Assembly (NCBI RefSeq): GCF_900095385.1
Contig: NZ_FMID01000004.1
Coordinates: forward strand, 110,650 to 174,649
Length of the DNA stretch: 64,000 nt
Source: Methanoculleus chikugoensis
GTDB lineage: Archaea; Halobacteriota; Methanomicrobia; Methanomicrobiales; Methanoculleaceae
Direction: 5' to 3'
This document shows positions 9,043 to 17,972 of the stretch, in pieces (within the stretch, counting starts at the first letter, position 1; each line of letters opens with the position of its first letter). The notes under the pieces were generated by a model. That model saw nothing but the letters and a program-made list of their open reading frames with translations. It did no database searches and was not told where the DNA came from. The position numbers were made by a program, and so were the translations under genes.

Positions 9043-9996
9043 GTGCTTGAGAAGACGATCTTCGTGGAAGAACTGAGCGGGAGCGTCCAGGTCGACGCGC
9101 CCTTCGTGGTGGACGCCGCAGAACTCCGGGAGAAGCGGGGCGGCAAATACATTCAACTCGTCATCTCCGACAGGACCGGGCGAGGGACCTGCAAGGTCTG
9201 GGGGACGCCGGATCTCAGTGTGGAGCAGATCGAGGGGTTCTGCCGCGCTATCCGGCCCGGCGAGGTCTACCGCATCCGGGGATATGCGAAGGAGTTCAAC
9301 GGCACCTGCGAGGTGAACGTGAACGACGGGATCGCGAACCTCGCGGACCCTATCCGGGGAGACCTTCTCGACCCGTCCTGGTTTGTCCATGCACCCGCGG
9401 ACGACGACGGAGTCCGGCGGGGACTCGGGCGTATGGCCGCCCAGATCGAGGACCCCGGCATATTCTCCCTCGTATCACGGGTGATGAACGATACGCCCGG
9501 GTTCTTTGAGGTTCCCGCGGCCAAACGCCGCCATCACGACTATATGGGAGGCCTTGCGGAGCACACCCTCGAGACCGCGGAGATTGCGGCGAACCTCGCG
9601 GGCAGCGTCTCGCGGGCGGAGATGGATACCGACATCCTCCTCGCCGGAGCACTCCTCCACGACATCGGCAAAGCGTCCTGCTTCTGCCGTCGGGGTTTCT
9701 CGTTCGTCGCGCTCCCCGACTACACCCTCGTCGGGCATACGGCGATCGGGGCCGCGGCGCTGATGAAGTACTCCGCCGGCGTCGATCCCGCACGGTTCGC
9801 GCACATCCTCCATATCGTGATGTCGCACCACGGCCCCCACGGCGAGGTCCAGCCCCGGACGCCCGAGGCCTGGGCGGTTCACTTCGCTGACAACGCAAGC
9901 GCCACCCTCCGGAGTGTCTGCGACGACGCGAGCGCCCTTAACCCGGGAGAGGAGCGGCAGGGAGCGCGGACGCGGCAGATGGTCTACCGGTTCTGA
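9043..9996 (+). CDS. OB-fold plus HD-domain 3'-5' exoribonuclease, YhaM-like
   Basis: 317 residues from a GTG start. The first 110 or so form an OB-fold nucleic-acid-binding domain (KYIQLVISDRTGRGTCKVWG, VYRIRGYAKEFNG). The rest is an HD phosphohydrolase: HHDYMGGLAEHTLE, the metal pair His206-Asp207 in ALLHDIGK, then HTAIGAA and MSHHGPHG. This order matches bacterial YhaM/CBF1 exonucleases, which trim RNA 3' ends. TTTTAAG at 9001-9007 is a fitting TATA box about 40 bases upstream. It stands alone. Confidence 0.82.
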   Translation: MLEKTIFVEELSGSVQVDAPFVVDAAELREKRGGKYIQLVISDRTGRGTCKVWGTPDLSVEQIEGFCRAIRPGEVYRIRGYAKEFNGTCEVNVNDGIANLADPIRGDLLDPSWFVHAPADDDGVRRGLGRMAAQIEDPGIFSLVSRVMNDTPGFFEVPAAKRRHHDYMGGLAEHTLETAEIAANLAGSVSRAEMDTDILLAGALLHDIGKASCFCRRGFSFVALPDYTLVGHTAIGAAALMKYSAGVDPARFAHILHIVMSHHGPHGEVQPRTPEAWAVHFADNASATLRSVCDDASALNPGEERQGARTRQMVYRF

Positions 9997-10131
9997 AGGG
10001 CACACACCGATATAAACTATATGATGCTATACCAAAAATAACGGTTTTTAGGGGTTAGATCTAAGAATATCCTATTATTCTCTGAGTATAAGGGGTTTGT
10101 GATCCGCAGGGGAGGACCCTAGGTGACGAAC

Positions 10132-10281
10132 TCACGCCCCCTTCAGGTACGCCTCCGGGTCGCGCTCGAAGAGTTTCTTGCAGCCCGGGGCGCAGAAGTA
10201 GTAGGTCTTGCCCTTATACTCGGACGTGAACTTCGCCGTCGCCTCATCGACGTCCATCTTGCATACGGGATCAACTGCCAT
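10132..10281 (-). CDS. YHS-domain micro-protein
   Basis: A 49-codon gene. Its product [18 protein letters not shown] continues through [18 protein letters not shown], the complete YHS domain with Cys7 plus the CxxxC pair. YHS domains bind copper or other soft metals and often sit in, or next to, copper P-type ATPases. Its ATG overlaps the last 11 bases of the copper ATPase gene, so it is translationally coupled to it. It probably acts as a metallochaperone or metal sensor delivering copper to the pump. Confidence in coding is high because all domain cysteines and the overlap are present. Confidence 0.85.
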   Translation of the reverse strand: MAVDPVCKMDVDEATAKFTSEYKGKTYYFCAPGCKKLFERDPEAYLKGA

Positions 10282-12736
10282 AAGTATCGACCTCCGACAG
10301 GATCCCTCTCTTCACCGGAGGTATATATGTCTTGAGCAGCAGCGAGAGCGAGACGACCGTCACCGACGAGAGGGCCATCGCGAGCGCCGCGTACTCCGGC
10401 CGGAAGGTGATGCCGAAGAAGGGGTAGAGCACGCCTGCCGCGAGGGGGATGAGGGCGGAGTTGTAGGCGAACGCCCAGAAGAGGTTCTGCTTGATCCGGC
10501 TCATCACCTTCCGGGAGAGTTCGACGGCCGCGACGGCGTCGACGAGGTCGTCCCGGACGAGGACGATATCCCCGCTCTCGATGGCGACGTCGGTTCCACT
10601 CCCGATGGCGATCCCGACGTCCGCCTGCGCAAGCGCCGGGGCGTCGTTGATCCCGTCGCCGACGAAGGCCACGACCTCGCCCTGCACCTGGAGGGCCCGG
10701 ACCTCTTCGGCCTTCTCCTGCGGCAGCACCCCGGCGTGGACGTCCGTGATACCGACCTCGCGGGCGATGGCGTTCGCCGTCCGCTCGTTGTCACCGGTGA
10801 TCATCATGACGGAGAGGCCCATCCGTTTCAGTTCCGCGACGGCGGTCCGCGTCGTCGGTTTGAGGGTATCGGCGATGGCGAGAATGCCCGCGAGTTCGCC
10901 CCCTATGGCGACGAGCACCGCGGTCTTCCCCACGTCCTGAAACACGGTCACCCGCATCCCGGCCTTCGGCGGGACGGCGATGCCGCGCTCCTCAAGGAAG
11001 GGCTGGTTCCCGATCAGGACCTCCTCCCCCTCCACGACAGCGCTGACCCCCAGGCCGCCGAAGGTGTTGAATCGCTCCGACGCCGGGATACCGACCCCGG
11101 CGCTCTCTGCCCGCCGGACGACCGCTGCCCCGAGCGGGTGCTGGGAGTTCTTCTCGACCGCCGCGGCGACCGATAACAGCCGGTCCTCCGGAACCCCGAA
11201 CGCGACGACGTCGGTGACGTCGGGTTTCCCCCGGGTGAGCGTCCCCGTCTTGTCGAAGACGATCGCGGTCAGTTTCTCCGAGACCTCGAGCGCCTCGCCG
11301 TTCCTGATCAGCAGTCCGAGTTCGGCGCCCCGGCCGATCCCGACGGTCACGGCGGTCGGGGTGGCAAGGCCGAGCGCGCAGGGACAGGCGACGACCAGGA
11401 CGGATATCAGCACCGTGAGCGCAAAGAGGAGCGACGAACCGAGCCCCACGTACCAGACGAGGAAGGCGGCAATCGCTATCGCGAGAATGACCGGGATGAA
11501 GTAGGAGACCGCGACGTCGGCGATCCGCTCCACCGGGGGCCGTGAACCCTGGGCGTCCCGGACGAGCCTGATGATCTGCGATAACACCATATCTTTCCCG
11601 ACCTTCTCCGCCCGGACCCGGAGGACCCCGTTCACGTTCAGGGTGCCGCCGACGACCCCGTCGCCCTCCCGCCTGTCGGTCGGGATGGGCTCGCCGGTGA
11701 TCATCGACTCGTCGACGGAACTCTCGCCGCCGACGACCGTCCCGTCCACCGGCACCTTCTCCCCCGGCCGGACCAGGAGCACGTCGCCGACGACGACCTC
11801 CTCGATCCCGACCTCGACCTCCCGGCCGTCCCGGATAACCGTCGCGGTCTTCGGCCGGAGGCCGATCAGGTTCTTGATGGCTTCAGACGTCCGCCCCTTC
11901 GCCCGGGCTTCGAGGTACCGCCCGAGCGTCAGGAACGAGGCAAGCATCACGGCGGTCTCGTAGAAGTTGAACTCCGGGGTGAGGACGATCCCGAAGGTGC
12001 CGAGAAGGCTTGCGCCGTATGCGACGCCGATCCCCATCGCGTACATGACGTCCATCGTCAGCGCCCGGTTCCGGAGCGCGGCGGCCGCGGCCCTGAAGAT
12101 GGGGGCGCTGACGTAGAGGAAGACCGGCAGGGTGATGACGAGCATGACGAGGTTCACGGAGACCGGGAGGGCGGCCGCCCCCGGCATCCCGAGGAGCATG
12201 TAGACGAAGAGCGGGATGCTCACCGCAAAGCCGACGGTCAGCCGCCGGAACTTGTCCCGGAGGTCTTCCTCGCGCATCCGGGTCTCGACGTCCCCGGTGA
12301 CCTCCTCCTCGAGGCCGAGGTACTGGTAGCCGGCGTCCTCGACGGCGGCGCGGATATCCGCAGTCGTGACGAGCGCGGGGCTGTAGACGACGTGTGCATT
12401 CTCGTTTGCGAGGTTGACCCGGGCATCGTAGACCCCGTCGAGATCGCCGAGCGATGCCTCGATCACCTGGGCGCAGGAGGCGCAGACCATCCCGCCGATC
12501 CTGACGGTGACCTCGTTCCTTACGACCTCGTAACCGACGTTCGTGACCGTCCGTTCAAGATCCGCGAGGGTGGCCTTCGACGGGTCGTACTCGACGACGG
12601 CGGTCTCGTTTGCGAGGTTGACCCGGGCGTCATAGACGTCGTCCCGGCCCTGGAGAGCGCGTTCCACGTTGAGGGCGCAGGACGCACAGTGCATCCCGGA
12701 GATCTTCAGTTCCGCCTTTCTCTTCTGCTCCGGCAT
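10271..12736 (-). CDS. copA: Copper-exporting P1B-type ATPase
   Basis: 821 residues from ATG 12736 (GAGGAG upstream). Two N-terminal heavy-metal-associated domains have GMHCASC (Cys17/Cys20) and GMVCASC (Cys85/Cys88). Then come membrane helices, the actuator (MITGEP), the transmembrane CPC metal site in VVACPCALG near residue 450, the phosphorylation motif DKTGT near 495, the HP dipeptide (NSQHPLG) and the hinge [13 protein letters not shown] indicates Cu(I) transport out of the cytoplasm. The HMA domains share an identical VNLANE segment, a sign of internal duplication. It overlaps the YHS gene, and a divergent promoter lies upstream. Confidence 0.93.
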   Translation of the reverse strand: MPEQKRKAELKISGMHCASCALNVERALQGRDDVYDARVNLANETAVVEYDPSKATLADLERTVTNVGYEVVRNEVTVRIGGMVCASCAQVIEASLGDLDGVYDARVNLANENAHVVYSPALVTTADIRAAVEDAGYQYLGLEEEVTGDVETRMREEDLRDKFRRLTVGFAVSIPLFVYMLLGMPGAAALPVSVNLVMLVITLPVFLYVSAPIFRAAAAALRNRALTMDVMYAMGIGVAYGASLLGTFGIVLTPEFNFYETAVMLASFLTLGRYLEARAKGRTSEAIKNLIGLRPKTATVIRDGREVEVGIEEVVVGDVLLVRPGEKVPVDGTVVGGESSVDESMITGEPIPTDRREGDGVVGGTLNVNGVLRVRAEKVGKDMVLSQIIRLVRDAQGSRPPVERIADVAVSYFIPVILAIAIAAFLVWYVGLGSSLLFALTVLISVLVVACPCALGLATPTAVTVGIGRGAELGLLIRNGEALEVSEKLTAIVFDKTGTLTRGKPDVTDVVAFGVPEDRLLSVAAAVEKNSQHPLGAAVVRRAESAGVGIPASERFNTFGGLGVSAVVEGEEVLIGNQPFLEERGIAVPPKAGMRVTVFQDVGKTAVLVAIGGELAGILAIADTLKPTTRTAVAELKRMGLSVMMITGDNERTANAIAREVGITDVHAGVLPQEKAEEVRALQVQGEVVAFVGDGINDAPALAQADVGIAIGSGTDVAIESGDIVLVRDDLVDAVAAVELSRKVMSRIKQNLFWAFAYNSALIPLAAGVLYPFFGITFRPEYAALAMALSSVTVVSLSLLLKTYIPPVKRGILSEVDTYGS

Positions 12737-12837
12737 GTTATTCTCCTCGCTCTGCGCAGATAAAATACCTGCTCTCACCTGCCCGCCTTCGCGCACCCCC
12801 TCCCGGGAGAGGCCGGATTCTCAATACGGCACATCTC

Positions 12838-12872
12838 GATTTTTATGCACGACATTTTTATATTCTTGACCG
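12838..12872. promoter_or_regulatory. Divergent TATA region, copA and HEAT gene
   Basis: AT-rich block between copA (minus) and the HEAT-repeat gene (plus). On the plus strand TTTTTATATTC lies about 45 bases before ATG 12903. On the minus strand GAATATAAAAATG offers a TATA box for copA, giving a leader near 100 bases. No clear operator palindrome seen. Confidence 0.4.
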
Positions 12873-12902
12873 ATTATACCGCCCCATCCTGAGGTGATTG
12901 TG

Positions 12903-13733
12903 ATGCAGAGAAGGGACATTCCAGCAGGGGAGAAGCAGTACGATATCGAGCATACGGCATCGAGAGAGGATGTCGACGCCGGTCCCGGCGGAGGCGGTGA
13001 TGCCCCCCCGCCCGATATCGAGCATACGGCATCGAGAGAGGATGTCGACAGCCTGATCGAGACGCTGCAGAGCGGCGATCCGACCGCACGCCGGACCGCC
13101 GCCCTCAACCTCGGCGCGCTCGGGGAGTGGCGGGCGGTGGACCCCCTCATCCGGGCGCTCAACGATCCGGTGCAGGACGTCCGGGAGGGGGCGGCAAACG
13201 CGCTCGTCATGGTCGGAACACCGGCGGTCGAACCGCTGATCGGCCTCCTCGACCGTCCCGGAGTCGGGGTGCCACGGGAGCCGACCGGCCATGGCCTCAC
13301 CCAGATCGACCTCCTCGGCGGGCCCGAGGGGATACCACCCGAGAAAAGGAGGCTCCAGCACGGGAGCGAGATCACCCAGCACGATCTCTTCGGGGGGCCG
13401 GCGGATCTCGGGACGAGAAAGAATCTCCGGCACCGCGAACTCGCCCAGCACGATCTCCTCGGCGGCCCGGAGGACGCAAGGGAGCACGAACGACTCTTTC
13501 CCGGAGCGAGGAGGGCCGGCGTCGTGCCGGAAGGGGTCAGCCCCGGCACGGCGCTGCGCCGGGCCTACGCCGCCATCATCCTCGGGGAGATCGCCGACCC
13601 GCGGGCGGAAGGAGCGCTCGACCGGGCGCTCTCTGATGCCGACCCCCGGGTCCGGAGGGGGGCGGAGGACGGGATGGCGCGGTTCCGGCAGAAGCAGGGT
13701 TCGGCGACCCCCGTTCCACCGGTATCCCGGTGA
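12903..13733 (+). CDS. HEAT/PBS-lyase repeat protein with low-complexity insert
   Basis: 276 residues from ATG 12903, chosen because GAGGTGA lies five bases upstream (a GTG at 12894 is also in frame). An N-terminal 12-13 residue segment, DIEHTASREDVD, occurs twice. Two HEAT repeats follow (DPTARRTAALNLGALGEWRAVDPLIRAL and the next). An insert then repeats QxDLLGGP three times, and a last HEAT repeat contains AAIILGEIADPRAEGALDRAL. HEAT arrays act as protein scaffolds; no enzymatic residues seen. It shares architecture with the gene at 14493 but has the extra insert. Start and insert are unusual; partner unknown. Confidence 0.75.
   Translation: MQRRDIPAGEKQYDIEHTASREDVDAGPGGGGDAPPPDIEHTASREDVDSLIETLQSGDPTARRTAALNLGALGEWRAVDPLIRALNDPVQDVREGAANALVMVGTPAVEPLIGLLDRPGVGVPREPTGHGLTQIDLLGGPEGIPPEKRRLQHGSEITQHDLFGGPADLGTRKNLRHRELAQHDLLGGPEDAREHERLFPGARRAGVVPEGVSPGTALRRAYAAIILGEIADPRAEGALDRALSDADPRVRRGAEDGMARFRQKQGSATPVPPVSR
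12941..13049 (+). repeat. 37-bp in-frame direct repeat
   Basis: The same 37 bases (beginning CGATATCGAGCATACGGCAT) occur at 12941-12977 and 13013-13049, offset by 72 bases, both inside the HEAT gene and in the same frame. The identity at DNA level, including silent positions, points to a recent duplication. Confidence 0.9.
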
Positions 13734-14155
13734 TGCCGGAGCGAACCACTCTTTTCTTTTTGGCATGCCGGGAGCATCTTCGGACCAGAGGGCCCTCGTG
13801 GGGGTGGTAGAGCCGGGGTATATATGGGTGGACCTCATAAGTTAGACACCTTAGGCGCCCCGGGTGCAGCCATGACCCTGAACTCCGGGAGAGGCATACC
13901 GCCTCTTCGGAGCACTCTGACGCGGGTCTTCACATTCCTGACTGTACAAGAGAGCAGCCGCCGGGCACAGATCTATTCCGGGCGTGACGATATGCCGCGC
14001 AAGGGGGTCGGCCCGGCGGGCAGTCTCTACCACCCCGGGGAAAGACTGCCCCATCGTTCTCTTACGAGTTTTGCCGATGCTGGCAGTTGCCTATCCTGAA
14101 CAGCGAGCCCGGAGGAGACACGGGATCTCTTTGCCGGGTTCAAGAGAGTTATACC
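13734..14155. other. Gap without a convincing gene
   Basis: A 420-base stretch between the first HEAT gene and the zinc-ribbon gene. GGTATATATGG at about 13815 is a good TATA-like box, and an ORF of 75 codons begins at ATG 13872, but its product has no recognisable features or favourable composition. An untranslated RNA from this promoter is equally possible. Confidence 0.4.
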
Positions 14156-14311
14156 ATGACAGCAGAAACAACCGGAAACTACGCCATCTATTACTGTGGC
14201 AAATGCCATCACCGATGGGAAGGAGAATCTACCAGTGGACCCGTCAAATGTCCGATATGTCGAAACTACAGCACCATAGGACGCACGGAACCGAGACGTT
14301 GGCGGAGGTAG
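14156..14311 (+). CDS. Small zinc-ribbon protein
   Basis: A 51-residue protein with two CxxC knuckles: YYCGKCHHRW, then KCPICRNYS about 20 residues later, which together form a classic rubredoxin-like zinc ribbon. It ends in a basic RRWRR tail that could touch nucleic acid. ATG 14156 follows a GAGAG sequence. It lies between two HEAT-repeat genes on the same strand and may work with them, but nothing shows that directly. Such mini zinc ribbons are common in archaea and usually of unknown role. Confidence 0.7.
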   Translation: MTAETTGNYAIYYCGKCHHRWEGESTSGPVKCPICRNYSTIGRTEPRRWRR

Positions 14312-14454
14312 TGACAGGCGTTGCCTTGAGCCCCGGATGCCATGTGCGACCGGAATTGCACGCGCCTTACCCCCTCTCTCTTTTGAAGATCGCCCCGCCA
14401 GAGTTGAACGCCTCTCAGAACAGGGTCTTTGGATGCCTCCCGAGAGGCATCTTG

Positions 14455-14470
14455 CGCAAGTTATTATATC
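14455..14470 (+). promoter_or_regulatory. TATA box of the second HEAT gene
   Basis: AAGTTATTATATCG, centred near 14463, lies about 30 bases before ATG 14493. This is the spacing expected for a leaderless or very short leader archaeal transcript, and it supports the chosen start. Confidence 0.5.
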
Positions 14471-14492
14471 GACCCTTCGCCATACACCGGCC

Positions 14493-15425
14493 ATGGAGGC
14501 GAAAAGATTGGCACAAGAGAGACGGTTCAACATCGATCGCCTGCGGGCCGAGGAGGACGTAGACGGCCTGGTCGAGGCGATCGAGAGCGATGACGGCCTG
14601 ACCCGTCAGCGGGCCGCCCTGGCGCTCGGGGACTTCGGCGGTGCCGAAGCGGTCGGGCCGCTCATCCGGGCGCTTGGCGACCCGCTGACGGCGGTGCGGG
14701 AGGCGGCGGCGGACTCGCTCACGCTGCTCGGGAGCCCGGCGGTCGGGCCGCTGGTCGAACTCCTCGATGACCCCGAAGCGTCGGGGAGGTACGACGAGCC
14801 GGGGGCCGCCGCCGGCCCGACGACCGTGACCGGCCCCGGGGGCCGGACCTGGGAGGTCGCGACCGGGAGGGATCTCCGGCGGGTCTACGCGGCCGCCATC
14901 CTCGGTGAGATCAACGATCCTGCCGCGGTCGAGCCCCTCGCCCGGGCGCTCAAGGATGCAAGCGATGACCTCCGGTGCCAGGCGTCCGGGGCGCTTGCAA
15001 AGTTCGAGAGCAGGGCGGTGGAGCCGCTCATGGCGATGCTCGCCGATGCGGACCCGGACGTCCGGATCGTCGCGGCGGGGGTCCTCGGCGATACCGGCAA
15101 CCCGGCTGCGGTCGAGCCCCTCATCGGGGCGCTCCGGGACGAGAACGACGATGTCCGGGGGGCGGCGGGAGGCGCCCTCTTTCGGATGGGCGATGCCGCG
15201 GTCGAGCCGCTGATCGCGGCGACGAAGGACGCCGACAGGAACGTCCGGCTCTATGCGGCGGGAGCGCTCAAGTACATCGGCAACCCGCGGGCAATCGAGG
15301 CGTTGCAGCGCCTCGCCGGGAGCGCCGATGCGGAGGAGAGAAGCGTTGCAGAGGACGCAATCGAGGCTATCCGGATGGTCCGCGGGGAGGCTGCACCGGA
15401 GCCGTCGCCGCCGACCTCCCGATAA
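14493..15425 (+). CDS. HEAT/PBS-lyase repeat protein
   Basis: 310 residues from ATG 14493, supported by a TATA box 30 bases upstream. It has about seven HEAT repeats of some 31 residues in the PBS-lyase style (AVGPLIRALGDPLTAVREAAADSL, AVEPLARALKDASDDLRCQASGAL, AVEPLIGALRDENDDVRGAAGGAL and others), interrupted once by a Gly/Thr-rich loop. The short N-terminus resembles the HEAT gene at 12903 (LIETLQSGD versus LVEAIESDD). Likely a scaffold for protein interaction. It converges on hisD. No catalytic motif; pathway unknown. Confidence 0.82.
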   Translation: MEAKRLAQERRFNIDRLRAEEDVDGLVEAIESDDGLTRQRAALALGDFGGAEAVGPLIRALGDPLTAVREAAADSLTLLGSPAVGPLVELLDDPEASGRYDEPGAAAGPTTVTGPGGRTWEVATGRDLRRVYAAAILGEINDPAAVEPLARALKDASDDLRCQASGALAKFESRAVEPLMAMLADADPDVRIVAAGVLGDTGNPAAVEPLIGALRDENDDVRGAAGGALFRMGDAAVEPLIAATKDADRNVRLYAAGALKYIGNPRAIEALQRLAGSADAEERSVAEDAIEAIRMVRGEAAPEPSPPTSR

Positions 15426-15470
15426 CGTATCTTTTTCAGGAGATTCCCGGCTCGAATCCCTTCGGTCGTA

Positions 15471-15486
15471 GCGAAAAAAAGGTCTT
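15471..15486 (-). terminator. T-rich terminator of hisD
   Basis: On the minus strand a run of seven T follows the hisD stop (plus-strand GCGAAAAAAAGG at 15471-15482). Archaeal transcription ends at such U-runs. A separate T5 at 15432-15436 may serve the converging HEAT gene. Confidence 0.45.
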
Positions 15487-16737
15487 TTATCCCCTTCTCC
15501 TTACCCGCACCGACTCCGCGTGGGCGTGGAGCCCCTCCGCGTCGGCGATCGTCTCCACCACGTCGCCGATGGCCTCGAGCCCCTCCCGCGTGATCACCTG
15601 CACCGTCGAGCGCCGGCAGAAGTGGTTCACGTCGAGGCCGGAGTAGAGGCTCGCATAGCCTGCCGTCGGGAGGACGTGGTTCGTCCCCGATGCATAATCG
15701 CCGCAGGCAACCGCCGCGTAGGGGCCGACGAAGATCGACCCGGCGCTCCGGATCCGGTTCAGGACGGAGAGCGGGTCGGCGACCTGGATTGAGAGGTGCT
15801 CGGGGGCGATCCCGTCGACGGTCGCTACCGCCTCATCGAGGTCGGCGGCGACGATGTAGCCGGAGTGCTCAAGCGCCTTTGCGATGATATCCCCGCGCTG
15901 TGCGCCCGCTACCATCCGCTTCACCTCGGCACCGACCCGTCCGGCCAGGGCCGCGTCGGTCGTCACGAGGACGCAGGCGGCGTTCGGGTCGTGCTCGGCC
16001 TGGGCAAGGATATCGGCCGCGACGAACGTCGGGTTCGCCGTCTCGTCCGCGAGGATCGCGATCTCGCTCGGCCCCGCCGGAAAGTCGATCTCGGCTGCGT
16101 CGCGGAGAAGCATCTTCGCCGCGGTGACGTAGACGTTCCCCGGGCCGACGATCTTCTCCACCCGCGGGATAGACTCCGTCCCGAGCGCCATTGCCGCGAT
16201 CGCCTGGGCGCCGCCGATCCGGTAGATCTCGTCGACCCCGGCGATGTCGAGCGCGACGAGGGTGATCGGATTTACCGGCGGCGGGGTGCAGCAGCAGATC
16301 TCTCGGACTCCTGCGACCTTCGCCGGGATCGTGCACATCAGCGCCGTCGAGGGGTATGCCGCCCGCCCGCCGGGGATATAGGCGCCGATCCGGGATAGGG
16401 GCGTCGTCTTGACCCCGAGCGTGATCCCCGGCTCCACCTCCTGCAGCCAGAGGTCGCGCCCGCGCTGCAGTTCATGGAACCGGCTGATCCGCTCTTCCGC
16501 CTCCACGAGGCTCGCGACCAGCTGCGGGTCCACCTCGTCGTAGGCCGCCTCCCGCTCCTCCTCGGTGACGGCGAACTCAGCCAGATCGATCCCGTCGAAC
16601 TTCTTCGTCAGGTCGATGAGGGCGGCGTCACCCTCTGAGCGCACCCTCCCGATGATCTCGGAGACCGGCCCCTTCACCCGGTCGAGGTCCGACCGCCGTC
16701 CCGCGATCCAGGTCCCGATATCCAGCGCCTGCCACAT
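15487..16737 (-). CDS. hisD: Histidinol dehydrogenase
   Basis: 416 residues, full length. It oxidises L-histidinol to L-histidine with NAD and zinc in the last steps of histidine synthesis. Visible family signatures: YIPGGRAAYPSTALM, the GGAQAIAAMALGTESI segment, KIVGPGNVYVTAAK, DFPAGPSEIAILAD, AEHDPNA, and GTNHVLPT with its catalytic/metal histidines. The start at 16737 has no purine-rich site and may be leaderless. It is not in a his operon here; hisC lies 28 kb away in another operon. Confidence 0.94.
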   Translation of the reverse strand: MWQALDIGTWIAGRRSDLDRVKGPVSEIIGRVRSEGDAALIDLTKKFDGIDLAEFAVTEEEREAAYDEVDPQLVASLVEAEERISRFHELQRGRDLWLQEVEPGITLGVKTTPLSRIGAYIPGGRAAYPSTALMCTIPAKVAGVREICCCTPPPVNPITLVALDIAGVDEIYRIGGAQAIAAMALGTESIPRVEKIVGPGNVYVTAAKMLLRDAAEIDFPAGPSEIAILADETANPTFVAADILAQAEHDPNAACVLVTTDAALAGRVGAEVKRMVAGAQRGDIIAKALEHSGYIVAADLDEAVATVDGIAPEHLSIQVADPLSVLNRIRSAGSIFVGPYAAVACGDYASGTNHVLPTAGYASLYSGLDVNHFCRRSTVQVITREGLEAIGDVVETIADAEGLHAHAESVRVRRRG

Positions 16738-16845
16738 GAGGAAGAGGGTCGGCGGGGAGGAGCGTTAAGGTTTCGCCACCCTCCGGGGGAATGCCTCTCC
16801 TCCGGAGGGCGGGTGTGCAGAAGAGATTGACATCCTTAATTTTGT

Positions 16846-16872
16846 AATTATTATAATAACGTATAAATATAA
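16846..16872 (+). promoter_or_regulatory. tupA promoter with palindrome
   Basis: Perfect palindrome TTATTATAATAA at 16848-16859, directly followed by the TATA box GTATAAATATAAA (16861-16873). The TATA box is about 30 bases before ATG 16895, consistent with a nearly leaderless transcript. The palindrome abuts the TATA box, a position where a repressor could block the TBP complex. Confidence 0.5.
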
Positions 16873-16894
16873 ACCCGGCTGAGTGCGTCCCCGC

Positions 16895-17827
16895 ATGAGA
16901 TCGAGAACGTGGGTGCCCCTCCTGGGCATCATGGTAGTGCTGCTCGCCTCCTGTGCCGTCTCCGTTACAGCACAGGAGGCAGCGGATCCGGGTACACTCC
17001 GGATAGCAACGACGACGAGCCTCTACGATACGGGGCTTCTCGACGAACTTGAACTGATGTACGAGAACACCTCCGACGTGGACGTGCAGATCACCGCCCA
17101 GGGCACCGGACAGTCGCTCGATACCGCGCGACGCGGCGACGTCGACCTGGTGCTCGTCCATTCGCCGTCGCTTGAGCAGGAGTTCATCGACGAAGGCTAC
17201 GGCATCAACGAGCGGTGCTTCGCCTACAACAACTTCCTCATCGTCGGGCCCGAGTCCGACCCGGCGAGGATCGCGAACATGACCCCGGTCGAGGCCTTCC
17301 AGGCGATCTATGCTGCCGGCACGAACGACACCGAGGGCGTGGCGTTCGTCTCCCGTGGTGACGATTCCGGGACTCACACCCGCGAGAAGGAGATCTGGAC
17401 GGCGGCCGGCTACAATTACACCCAGGAGATCCAGGACTCCGGGAACTGGTATCTCGAGACCGGGAGCGGCATGGGCGAGACCCTGACCATCGCCAACCAG
17501 AGGGAAGCCTACACCCTCTCCGACATCGGGACGTACCTTGCCTTCCAGAGCCAGTTGAACCTCGTGCAGCTGGTGACGGAGGGCGACCAACTCATGAACC
17601 GCTACAGCGCAATTGCGGTCAACCCCGAGATGGCGCAGGGCGTCAACATCGATGAGGCGAACAACTTCATCGATTGGATCACCACGAACGAGACCAAGGA
17701 GTACATCGGGAACTTCGGCGTCGAAGAGTTCGGCCAGCCGCTCTTTGTGCCCCTTTACCCACCGGAATGCACGGAGCCGCCGTTCAACTGCACCTCCTGC
17801 TCGGGAGAGACGAACACTACGGCGTGA
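16895..17827 (+). CDS. tupA: Tungstate-binding protein TupA, paralogue 1
   Basis: 310 residues. An N-terminal signal contains LASC, a possible lipobox, followed by the TupA core: RIATTTSLYDTGLLDELE, the anion-binding GTGQSLDTARRGDVDLVLVHSP, IVGPESDPA, VSRGDDSGTHTREKEIW and GMGETL. TupA captures tungstate outside the cell for a TupBC importer. ATG 16895 is preferred to GTG 16883 because of TATA spacing. The C-terminus carries an unusual Cys-rich tail, CTEPPFNCTSCSG, shared with the next gene. It is the first of two tandem tupA genes before one tupBC pair. Confidence 0.88.
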   Translation: MRSRTWVPLLGIMVVLLASCAVSVTAQEAADPGTLRIATTTSLYDTGLLDELELMYENTSDVDVQITAQGTGQSLDTARRGDVDLVLVHSPSLEQEFIDEGYGINERCFAYNNFLIVGPESDPARIANMTPVEAFQAIYAAGTNDTEGVAFVSRGDDSGTHTREKEIWTAAGYNYTQEIQDSGNWYLETGSGMGETLTIANQREAYTLSDIGTYLAFQSQLNLVQLVTEGDQLMNRYSAIAVNPEMAQGVNIDEANNFIDWITTNETKEYIGNFGVEEFGQPLFVPLYPPECTEPPFNCTSCSGETNTTA

Positions 17828-17972
17828 ACAGCACGGGTCCCTGCCGCCTGCACGGAGAACCGGCAGGCGGCGGCCCGGGTGGGAGCGCTCTCCGGGGGGG
17901 CGAGGGACGGATCGTTAACCCCGGGGACACCGTTAACTATTTAATACCGGTCAATCATCCTGACGCGTTGTT

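Noticed and set aside
13872..14099. 75-codon ORF after a TATA-like box
   Set aside because: Composition and product unlike a real protein, no ribosome site; kept only as a note in the gap entry.
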